Below are positions 11,934 through 22,506 of a DNA stretch of 64,000 nt, one piece after another; position 1 is the stretch's first letter, and each line of letters starts with the position of its first letter. The DNA is taken from NCBI RefSeq assembly GCF_000143535.2, contig NC_037312.1:248001-312000 (forward strand). The letters run 5' to 3'. Position numbers and translations under genes: made by a program. Under the pieces are notes generated by a model. That model was not told the origin of the DNA, did no database searches, and saw only the letters and a list, made by a program, of their open reading frames with translations. This DNA comes from Botrytis cinerea B05.10. Taxonomy: Eukaryota; Ascomycota; Leotiomycetes; Helotiales; Sclerotiniaceae.

Positions 11934-13428
11934 ATGAGTTCATTTTCTACCCTTCCTTACCCAGTCGACATGCCCCCTCACCAAGCAAAACCAGACACCC
12001 GGAATGTTGGGCAGCCCTCACTCCAAAAAGACCAAGGTAAGCCTTTCACCCGTTAATGCGTGCTTTGCCTGGTCGTTGATAGGGAAGACGCCTCAAGGTA
12101 TCAAGAGGAAACGATCACATCCTCCTTCTCGCAAGAGCGCACAAGCTTGCCCAGAACGAGCTGTATCCAAAGATCGAAATACCAAACTAAAGCACCCACT
12201 ATCCTCTACAACTAATGACACAGTGGTCGGCAGCAGTGGAAAGAACACCAACCCACTTGAATACTGGGCAAAGGAATTCCGTTGGCCTAAGGAATACTTT
12301 GAACCAGAGACAAACATAAATAATCTGCTTGTGAAAAAGAAATCTTCATATCTTCATGAGGAAAACTCGGAAGCTAGCACTGCCACACCCAGTGATCAAA
12401 AGCCGAGGGAAGTCAGAAGCACTCCTTATATGCATCCAGGCTATGAGATTGTGCTTTTAGCTAAAGGTAGCTTTATGGGACCGTTTGAGTTGGGTATTAC
12501 AGATGAAAGCGAGGGGCTCAGTGAGACTTTGCTTACGGCTGAACAATCAATCCCTCAAGATACCCTGTTTGGTGACGACCTATTCGTCAAAATCTGCGAG
12601 GGAGTGAAATCGAGAAACGAAGCCAGGGTTATTCGAGACATTTCCCCTCTGATTTGTCCGTCGGCCCAAATTTTAAGCTTTTATGATGCCAAACATCTCA
12701 CGCTTTTGAATGAAAGTGTCAATGAAGGCTGGAATAATGCTGTATCTTTCTATGGTTCTCGTCCACAGCCTGATTATTCCGTGGGGTTTGATCGATTTGC
12801 GTTTACAGATGAACAATTTCAAAAGCTTAAGCCTTTTGTTGGAGAGGTCGCCGATATCGTTACCTCCCATTTTATGGCTACTTGGCAAATGTACTTCCCT
12901 TTCCTCGCCTGCGAAGTGAAGTGCGGTGCGGCAGCACTTGACATTGCAGACCGACAGAATGCCCACAGCATGACGATAGCCGTGAGGGGTATCGTTGAAC
13001 TCTTCAGGCTAGGAAAGCGCGAGAAGGAACTCCATCGGGAAATCCTCGGTTTCTCTCTCTCGCACAATGACCAAATAGTGAGGATCTATGGCCATTATCC
13101 TGTGATTGATGGAAAAAAGACTACCTTCTACCGCCATCCAATCCGTGAATTTAGTTTCACAGAACGAAATGGTAAAGAGAAATGGACAGCGTATAAGTTC
13201 ACTAAAAATGTCTACGATATATGGATGCCGAATCACTTGAAAAGAATCTGTTCAGTTATTGATAGCTTGCCACCCAATATAGGTTTCGAAGTAGGGGAAT
13301 CAGGACTCTCACAGGGGCTGGAAAATTATCAATTCTCTGGATATTCGAATCAGGGTGCCGAATCTCTACCAGAGGAGGCTAGCAGTCAGGCAAGCCGCAT
13401 CTCTTCTCGAGAAATCACCTGTCTCTGA
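11934..13428 (+). CDS. DUF7924-type fungal protein
   Basis: Two exons, 11934-12036 and 12083-13428, with a 46-nt intron (GTAAGC..GATAG), giving 482 residues. The ATG at 11934 reads MSSFSTLPYPVDMPPHQ and joins cleanly to GKTPQGIKRKRSHP. The first about 130 residues are basic and disordered. Then come MHPGYEIVLL, a middle helical region, and a C-terminal domain with PFLACEVKCGAAALDIADRQ followed by VRGIVELFR. This E-V-K strand with a following Asn-Ala helix matches the fungal DUF7924 domain, which is thought to have a PD-(D/E)XK-like fold. Activity and partners are unknown. The C-terminus may be shifted: another frame stays open past this stop (see findings). Confidence 0.75.
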
Positions 13429-13823
13429 ACGGGTTGTGGCGAGGGTATCGAAAAAGCCGAGGAAAAGAGGCCCACCTGTTGAGTTTGACTCAACAAAGGA
13501 GATAGATAGCGAGTAGAGCCCAGTCATCGATTTACCTTCAGTCGTTTCTATTTGTACATTCTTTGGAGATATTGAAAGCGGCAGCGGAGCCCCGCCACGC
13601 CTTGCCCGATCGAGCGTCATTCCCAGGGGGCAAACTGCAGACTTGAGATAATATTCTGAACACTTGTTACAGATATGTATCATATCTATCCTAGAAATAA
13701 TGTAATGTAGTGTAATTACTACAAGTAAATATGAATGTAGAATTCAAGATTGATAGATGGATTTTTAGAATCCAGAATTTATACTATATGTAGTAATAGT
13801 AATTTAGAGATTTAAAAAATTCT

Positions 13824-13844
13824 TCTCTCTCTCTCTCTCTCTCT
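13824..13844. repeat. (TC)n microsatellite
   Basis: About ten TC dinucleotides in the 3' flank of the DUF7924 gene. Confidence 0.9.
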
Positions 13845-14164
13845 TAGATTGTGGGAAAAGGGTTGTAGGTAGGTTTGTATGCTCTATTTGAATATGTCTC
13901 TTATGACAGTGAGAAGGAGGGAAGTGGATTCGTCCATGGATAGTGTTATTTGTATGGGCTTTTGCTGCTCTTTTTTTCTCTCTCGTTTGGCAAATAGATA
14001 CATGATCTTGATATTTATACTATTCTACGTCGCATTAGCACAGGCTCTTTCTTTCACCCACTCACGCCGTCTAGTCTTGTCTCGTCTTGTCTTGATACAA
14101 GTCCAAGTAGAGTCGTTGGCATTATGAACCCAACGCAGCCCCTTCTATATCCAAACCGAGTTTT

Positions 14165-14195
14165 CTCCTCCTCCTCCTCCTCCTTCTTCTTCTCC
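14165..14195. repeat. (CTC)n/(CTT)n microsatellite
   Basis: A run of CTC units passing into CTT units. Confidence 0.9.
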
Positions 14196-14755
14196 TTGTA
14201 GATATGATATCCTTATAATACTTCTTTCCTTTCTAGAGAAGAGAGGTCAAATCACATCACATCACATCCCGTCACGTTACATCTCACCCCAATTCCGCAA
14301 TCAAGGTTACATATTTTCTTTCCCCCCGAAAATTAATCAGCCCAGATCGATAGTTATCAAATCTTCCATATTTCTAGTCATGATCAGTTCGTTCGTCCCT
14401 GTGGTTCTAGAATGAATTCTAGATCTCCTGTGTATCTCGGCATTTATATCTACTTGTCTTGGTGAGATTGAGTGGATTTGATTTGAATTGATTTTTTTTT
14501 TTGTTGTTTTCGATTCTATTCTCGCTGTCTATCTATCTATGTTGGTTGGTTGCTTGGTTGGTCCAGTTCAGCCAGGTTCAGTTCAATTCAGTCCAACCTT
14601 TTTGTATGTATGTATGCTGGGATTAGAGTAGAGTAGTATGATAGGTATGGATATGGAAGATCAAAGTCTGAGTTTTGATTTCTGTATGTTGGCTGTGGGG
14701 GAATGAATGGATGGATGGATGTATGTATACTATTTATTTTATAACCGAGGAAGCA

Positions 14756-14774
14756 AGAGAGAGAGAGAGAGAGA
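14756..14774. repeat. (GA)n microsatellite
   Basis: Nine GA dinucleotides, preceded by ATGG and ATGT tetranucleotide runs around 14703-14727. Confidence 0.9.
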
Positions 14775-15790
14775 AATAAGTGATATATAATATCAGATCT
14801 AAACAATCATTCCAGATACAAATAACTTTCTATACATATGTATATATACTCCGTACAACAAGTGAGATCTGAGTCGAATCTAGAATTCAAGATGAACATT
14901 ATCAATACCGATACTAATATCAATATCAATATCCAGGGTCCATTGTCTAGAACACAACACAGCACTCTATAGTAGACATTTAAAGATTCACTTTACATAA
15001 GATGAAAATAACTTTTCTGCCCCTTCTTCTCCCCTCCCCCCTTTCTCTCCCTTCACTTCCGAAATCACATAACGTTAACCAATAGTATAGATTCACAGAT
15101 TACCAAACAAGCTTCGAAGATCGAAATTTCACTTTCGTTTTGTTCTCTTCCTTTAATCTACATAGTTATGCAAACTAACTTATTCTGAATTGTGTGTTAT
15201 TATTATTATTGTTATTTTCCCCATAGAGATAGAGGAGGAGTATAATTGATTAATCAATCGGCAGATGGACGGAATGGAGAATAGCGAGCTCGAGGAGGAT
15301 TAAATGTATGCATGAATGTATGAGTGTAGATGCAGAGATGGAGAGATGGAGATATACTTTTCGCTACATCATTCATATGATCTGGAAGGTCGTGAGGTAA
15401 ATTAGATACCTCATAAACTAGATACTTTGTCGATAGAGAGAGGGAGAGAGAAAGATCCTTACGTATACAACGGTCTAGAATCTCGAATCTCGAATCTCGA
15501 GTCTCGAATGTAAGATCTAGAATTTTGATCAAGAGGAGTATTACCCATGAGATATCGGCAATTGTGCTTTTGGGTTGTAGGTTGTCTTTCTCTCTTTCAT
15601 TCTCATCTTGTATTAAACCATCTTTTCATCCGTCTACTCATCCAAAAAGATCGATGGATATTAGATAGAGATGTGAAAAGTGGATACACCTCGAGCCAAG
15701 TCCAGACAAGGCCAAGTCCAAGTCCAAGACAAGTCAAGTCAAGTGGATTTTCACGAAAGTAGGTAGGTTGATTAAAGAAGTGGAGGAAAA

Positions 15791-15820
15791 GTAAGTAAGT
15801 AAGTGGACGGACGGACGGAC
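15791..15820. repeat. (GTAA)n then (GGAC)n
   Basis: Two adjacent tetranucleotide runs, about three and a half GTAA units followed by about four GGAC-like units. Confidence 0.85.
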
Positions 15821-16162
15821 AGACGAAAGGTGGAACGAAAAGAAAGTGGAAAGAAAGTGGAAAGTGGAATTGATAATACCCGGTAAGTAAGGAAGGAAGG
15901 AAGTAAGGAAGTAAAGAAGTCTAGTCTAGTCTCGAGCATGTTTTACACTTGTACTTACACTTAGTTTTCAAGAACAGGACGGGAGTTAGTTAGTGAAACG
16001 AATACCTAGCACGAACGAACGAGCAAGCGAACGGTTAACGGGAAAAAGAAAAGAATGCGAAGGGGAAGGGGAAATAAGTTGATTTTATTTTTATTTTTAT
16101 TTTTTAAAAAAATGATTTGATTTATATTACTTGCTATAATACTATTCATCTTTCTACTTTCC

Positions 16163-16200
<38 letters not shown>
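16163..16200. repeat. (TAGA)n microsatellite
   Basis: About nine and a half TAGA units, the longest perfect tetranucleotide run noticed in the window. Confidence 0.95.
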
Positions 16201-16947
16201 CACACAACTCGAATAACCTACAAAGTAGACAACTATATTTAAATTAACATGCATGCATAGATACTAGAATACTAGAATGCTAGATAGATAAATATAAAAG
16301 AGAATTCATGCAAATCCAATTTAATCCAGTCCAAACTCCTCCTCGGACTTTCCGCTCATTATGTTTGAAGTTCGAGAGAAGCGGAAATGTCCGTTAAGGC
16401 TATGTCACGTGCTAGTGACGAAGCTTTATTCGGTCCCGAGTGAGAGGAGAGGAGAGGGGGTAGGGCAGGGTAGAGTAGAGTAAGTAGAGTTTGGAACGAA
16501 AAAAAATTGAAGATTGAAAAACTACAAATTGAAAAACTCAAAATGGAAAACTCGAATCTTTGACACTTTTGATTGATTGATTGATGTTGATAGGCGAGAG
16601 ACCGATGGAGATGGAATGGATTGGGATTTTCTTTCTCGACTTTCAATTTTCAATTTTAGGTGCACCAGTGTGAGTTATGTATGTGACTATCTGGGTATGT
16701 ATGTATGTATGTATATATGTAATAGATTCTGATTCCGGTTCTGATCCATGCATAAAGTATCCATTCATTCATTCATTCATCCATTTCTTTCTTTCTTTCT
16801 TCATTTGTTTGATGTACCTAATACTACTTCTGGTATCGAGTTTGTTTGGCATAAGATAGAATGCGTTACTTATCATGATTCTGATGTCTTAACGCTCTAA
16901 CTCGAATAGGAATCATTTCCTGGATTGAAGTGTAGGCGCAGTGCAGG

Positions 16948-17007
16948 GCAAGGCAGTGCGGTGCAGCAAGGCAAGGCAAGGCATGGCAAGGCAAGGAAAG
17001 GAAAGAC
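16948..17007. repeat. AAGGC-type degenerate pentanucleotide repeat
   Basis: Imperfect GCAAG/GCAGT units over about 60 bases. A TTGTG run follows near 17132-17149. Confidence 0.8.
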
Positions 17008-19629
17008 GTTGCCACGCGTTGGTTGGCGTAATGATGGCGGATGGATGGCTGATGGCTTGGGATGATGTGTGTGTATGTAGGTATGTGTGATGGGAGTGTG
17101 CTTGTGTGATTGTTAGTACCGGCAGGTAGTTATTGTGTTGTGTTGTGTTTGGTGGGATGGGATGGTGGGATGTGGTGTTTGGGATTTCGGATTTCGAGAG
17201 TAGGGATATAGGGGGGTGGTGTGGCTGGATGGGAGATGGGATACATGTGGAGAGGTGGCTTTGGTGCTTTGGGGATTTATTTGTAGGTGTGGTGGATAGA
17301 TGGGTGGGTTTATGCACAAAGAGAGTGTACTTATTAGTTTTTAGGATTGGGAGGGATGATTTGATTTGATCTGATTCGATAAGTTATGTTATGTTATGTT
17401 ATATTCGGGGCTGTGCATAAAAGTTACGAGAATTAGATGGATCGAGTGAGTGAGTGGAGGGGCTATCTACTCAAAGAATCAAGTATTGGAATTGTGAATG
17501 AAGGATGAGATGAGATGACATGACATGAGAACAAACGGATTCGACGGATCGGATACAATGTGATGTGATATGACACGATAGCGGTTAGCAGAGCAGAGTA
17601 GGTTGATTTTATGTATATTCGCGCCCTGGGATGAGATGCAGTAGTAGAATACGGAGTTAGTTGCGGGATATATCGTATATGTATGTAGACATCGTATACT
17701 CGTGTATAAAAAATGGAATACGAAGATGGTTGTTTGTTTATATTTTCATCTTTCTTTTCCGTTTATTGTTTGAGAGTGAGCGAGGAATGGAAACTGGATG
17801 ATTGTAAAACTCTTGAGATATATATATATACATACATTCTAAGGATTAGATGATGTGATATGGTATCATATGGTAATAGATAATACAATACCATACAAAG
17901 TGGAGTTTGATATCTATCTATCTGAAGAACTAGATTCATATGTGTATATTACCTCCAGCAGCGGAGAGATAGATCTCTTTTCTTTTAATATCTGAAATAA
18001 TATCGAATTCGGTAGTTGAAGATTGAATGTGGAGTGAGATCCCTTACACCCCTTATTCCTTATTGTTGTAGTGATAGATGCTATTGGTATGCTTTGACGT
18101 TGGTGTAGATCATAGGACATCCAATAATTGAGTTCTTCTTACTCTGTTCTCATACAATACGGTACGTACTGTATGATATATCACAAGAATACAGCAAATG
18201 GAGTTGGGCCATCGACGAGAGTAGTCTGCCTCCACGGCAGTGGCTCCCGGAGGGCCAGCGGAGCGTCATTCAATCATAGAGAGATAGTAATAAATATAGA
18301 TTCCACGTGAAACATCGAATATGTATGTTACGATATCTGGTGGTGGTATAAAGATTTCCTTGAATTTGATATGATGGGTGTATGGATGGATGTGATATCA
18401 TTGCATGTAGATACTAATATAGTTGGTTGATCCATTCAATATCATCTATCGTACGAGTGAGTAGTCAAGTAGTCATACTTTTGCTATTTTCTGTACCCTC
18501 TCTACCCTCTTTCCTCTCTCCTCTCTCCATTGCACATCACAATAATCTCATCCAGAAGCTCTCATCTACTTCCCATCCCAAATCCCCAAACCAAAGCCCA
18601 TCCCCCCCAAAAATAATGCCAACGAAAAACTACCCAATCGAGGAGCTAATGCTAAAATAGCCGATACTCCGATCCCCGAGGCTTATTTAAGTAATTGCCG
18701 CTGATGGGCCAATTGGATCGCTGGATTTTGATTATGAACGCGCGTTCACTTCTTTTTCTGCCTCTTGTTTTGATCAAAGCCACTGTGCTAGGAGGTGTTG
18801 ACTGGTATTGGGACGGGGACGGGGACTGGCATTGACACTGGCATTTGGATCGAGGGATTGTTGTTCCGCGAGAAGGGAAGGGAAGAGAAGGCAGCAATTT
18901 AGATGGGAGGGGAAGAGAATGAAGACGAAAGGAATTGATGGTAGATTTTCCGTGGGTTTACTTCTGCCTTCTCTGACTTTGGATTTTCGACTTTAGACTT
19001 TGCATTTCACACTTCACATTGAATTCACCCTTTCCACTTTCATAAGTTGATTGTATTATTATATTCTTCACTAGCTAGGGATCCCGCACTCGATATCTAC
19101 TATCATCTACCAGATATCCTTACTCGCTATCCTTACTAAATCCCCTTATTTTATATCCTTCACTACAAACACCCCTCTCGTCTACTATCCCAGCTCATCC
19201 CACACTATCCCATCCCATCCCATAACTACGCTCACACCCCCGACACCTATCCTATCCGGGCGCTTCTACCGTTGTCTAGTGTTTGAAAACCATCAAGTCC
19301 GCTTCTTTTTTGACCTGAAGACGCTCCCGACACACTCTTACTCGTATAACATCTATCGATTCTTCAAAACTTCGATTCATTCTTCATTGATCGATTTGTC
19401 CATTTATCCATTTATTTATTTATTTATCCCATTCATCAATCGCTCAGAAAGCACACGATAGGAACAGAAAGCCGCCCAAGGAAAAGAAAGAAAGGGTTCC
19501 CAAGATCATCGTCGTCAGTCACTCACCCACTCGCTCACGGCAACATTCAATCCATCAATCCCTCACTCAATCACTCACTTCAATCATCAACAACAACACC
19601 TCTCTCATCCGCCTTCTCCTCTCGCAACC

Positions 19630-21451
19630 ATGAAGTCCGAATCCATAACCTCAACTCCTCAGGTCAGTTGTTTAGATCCTCTCGAATTAATCGACTATAC
19701 CGAATATGAAACGGTGTCATATCATTCACCATCTCTCTCACCACCATCTTCTTCCAAATCGCAATTCGTCCCAGCTTCCGTAAGATCTTCCGCCGTCTCT
19801 ACGCCAGCGACATTACCTTCGTCAAATCAGCCGACTCTTTCTGGCCCAAGTCATCAATACGACCTGTACAGACAGCAAACCGGCATTCCCCAAGGTGCCA
19901 TCGCCAATACTTTGGCAGTCAATGAAAACAATGGCCACATCAACAGATACAACTTTCAAGACCCTTCATACTTCTCGGCCATGAGTCCAAGTGAGGAATT
20001 TGTAGATTTTGGAACGGCTCCATCTCGTACTCCATTCCATCCATCAGACGTGGAAATGGAACAAGATCCGGCCTTCTTCTACCCCGAACAAAACTTTGTG
20101 GACCCAAGCAATATTGGATCTCAATCCTTACCAGTGGGAAATGTCTTGCCAACACAATCTAGTCACGTCGGTCGTCTTTGGCCTGGAATGCATCAACAAC
20201 AAGCGGCTCTTGCCAAAGCTCAAGCACAACAAAAGCAGCAACAAGCTATCATCGCACAACAACGTCAAAATGCCATGGCTGCAAATGGCCAACAACAAAG
20301 ACAACCTCAACCACAACAACAGCGTTCGAGAGCACACACTGGTACAGACCCTCTTGTCGAGGAAAAGATTTCTCAATTGCTCAACTCGATGAGACAAAGT
20401 AGCGTCGTTACCGATGGCGATGACGGAAATTCTCAAAATATGACGCATGTTCATCGTATGCGAAAGGAAGAAGAAGACATGGATGAAGATGAAAGATTAT
20501 TGGCTAGTGAAGAAGGAAAGAAACTTAGTAGCAAGGAGAGGAGACAACTTAGAAATAAGGTGTCAGCTCGTGCTTTCCGATCAAGAAGAAAGGGTAAGCA
20601 CACTTTTACAATGAAAACAATTCCAATGCTAACATTCTATAGAATACATCAGTCAACTCGAAGGAGAAATCGCTGTCAAGGTCAATGAGAATATGGATTT
20701 GAAGTCGCAAAATAGAGCTTTGATGGAGGAAAATACTCGTCTATCAGATCTTACAAGAATGCTTCTTTCTTCGCCTGCATTTTCTGGTTTCCTCGACACT
20801 TTATCTTCCAACCCGGCAACTCAACAAGCACCACCTCCACAACAACAAGCTCCTATTCAACATGAACAACCAAGACAAGTTAGAAAGGATGTTAACCCAT
20901 ATGGTGCTCAACAACAAATGCAACAACAACAGCACATTGGCATGGTCATGATTCCAGAACAAGCTATGGATTTTGCTATGCTTGATATCAATGCCGATGG
21001 ATTTGGTTACCAACCACAAGTTTATTCTGTTCTATCCCTCCCCGAGACAGTTATCGATTCATCAATCCTCTCCGGAAAATCTTCAAACCTCGTCGATTCA
21101 TTACAATCTGAAGATGAGAAAGTAGAACTTCCAATTGTTGAACGTAAACCCGTTCATGAACTTGCACCATCAGCTGTTGCTGAGGAAATTGTTGATGAAG
21201 AATTTGATGCTGATCCCGCATTTGCTCTTTTCACCGAAGATACTTCATCAACAACTTCAGCACCTACAACTGATTTCAACTTTGATATCGATTTCTCTAC
21301 TCTTGGCCTTGACAAACCTTCTCAATTTGAACTCGTCGTTCGTGATATTGAAAGCGAAAGATTAGTTTCAACTAATGCTTTCAACAGAGCAACTAGGTTA
21401 TGTAATAACTTGGATTCGGTGTTGGATAGATTAGAAGCAATGTTCTTGTAG
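19630..21451 (+). CDS. bZIP transcription factor (MBZ1/ASL-1-like)
   Basis: Nuclear DNA-binding dimeric regulator of 590 residues. Exons are 19630-20593 and 20643-21451, separated by a 49-nt intron with GTAAGC, TGCTAAC branch and TATAG. The N-terminal 300 residues are disordered, with a Gln-rich tract (residues about 190-240). The basic region has N309-x7-R317 (NKVSARAFR) preceded by KLSSKERRQLR. The intron falls right after RSRRK. Exon 2 continues EYISQLEGEIAVKV into a leucine-zipper-like coiled coil, then a Pro/Gln-rich and acidic C-terminus. The basic region plus the EYISQLEGEIA hinge resembles the filamentous-fungal bZIP group that includes Metarhizium MBZ1 and Neurospora ASL-1. That assignment is from memory. 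The very long repeat-rich upstream interval suggests complex control. Confidence 0.88.
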
Positions 21452-22506
21452 AGGGTTTAGGGGAATGAATATGGAGGAAAATCTTGTATTTGTTGCTGCG
21501 GTTTAGCGTTTCTTTATTCAAAGTCTTGACTTTTTAACATATCTTCTTTTGTTTGTTGTTTCTTGGTTTATATATATTTTATCTTTTTCGTTTATTACGT
21601 GGTTGGCTTTGGGTTGTTAAGGGATCTGAATGTGTGAGCTGATGAGGCTTGGCTGTGGAGGATGATATGGGTAGAATGATGAGGGGAAATATAGGGAGAT
21701 GGGGTTTGGCTAGGCTAGGCTACTGGGCTTACAAAAGAGATAAATACATTTCATCATCTCAACGATTCTCGAGATGAAGATGAGAATGGGAATTTACATG
21801 TTTGGCCTGGATTGAATGGATTGGATTGGGTTGAATGGGATGGGATAGGATGGGATGGGATGGAATGGAATGGGATTGAGGGAGCAAATAGCAATAGTAT
21901 AGTATAGTGATATAGGGATTGAGTTCAGCTAGAATGGGAATTTTAAGGATTATGACTTTATAACTTGGTTGTGTTGGATTTATGTTATTGTTGTTGTTGT
22001 GTTTGTTTTACACCTACCTATGCCACCTACCTATTCCAGCTATTCAATTATCCATATATATATTATATACACATGAATAAGTAAATATCCTAGAGCATAC
22101 GACGAGCAAATAAACAGACGAACATGTCACAAGTTTTGACTTTGGGAAAATTTTCATCACTATCAAATTGGTTTCACCGTTGTCATTATGATCTTTATTA
22201 ATACATTTATTCATCATGTTCGTTATATCGTATCATATCATATCATATCGTTGACCTATTATTGACCCATATTTCACCTCCCCTTTCCTTTCCTTTGCCT
22301 TTGCCTTTGCCTTTCTGTATATCTTCATATCTTCATCTTTATCCTTAAACTTCCATTTCTGTTTCATTTCATTTCATTTCATTTGATTTCATTCTTATCA
22401 TTTGTCCTTTCATTCTCCTCAGTCTCCTTCATTCCTTTCATTCTTTCTCATATCTCTCCCATATCTCTCTCCCCAATCCACAATCCACAATCCACAACCC
22501 CCAAAT
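21452..22506. other. Intergenic between convergent genes
   Basis: 3' flanks of the bZIP gene and the DUF8035 gene. Contains runs of TGGGA near 21830-21875, CCTTTG near 22283-22312 and TTTCA near 22365-22385. No gene is seen. Confidence 0.6.

Larger units (their letters stand above)
13429..19629. other. 6.2-kb microsatellite-dense interval upstream of the bZIP gene
   Basis: No coding frame above background on either strand. The stretch is packed with simple repeats (TC, GA, CTC/CTT, TAGA, GTAA, GGAC, TATG, ATTC, TTTC, AAGGC, TTGTG and others). The last about 500 bases before 19630 are C/T-rich with CACT/CATC runs and resemble a long 5' leader of the bZIP gene. No RNA gene was recognised. Confidence 0.6.

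Noticed and set aside
13585..13630. Resemblance to the 5.8S/ITS2 junction (CGAGCGTCATT)
   Set aside because: Only the short terminal string matches; the upstream 5.8S core is absent.
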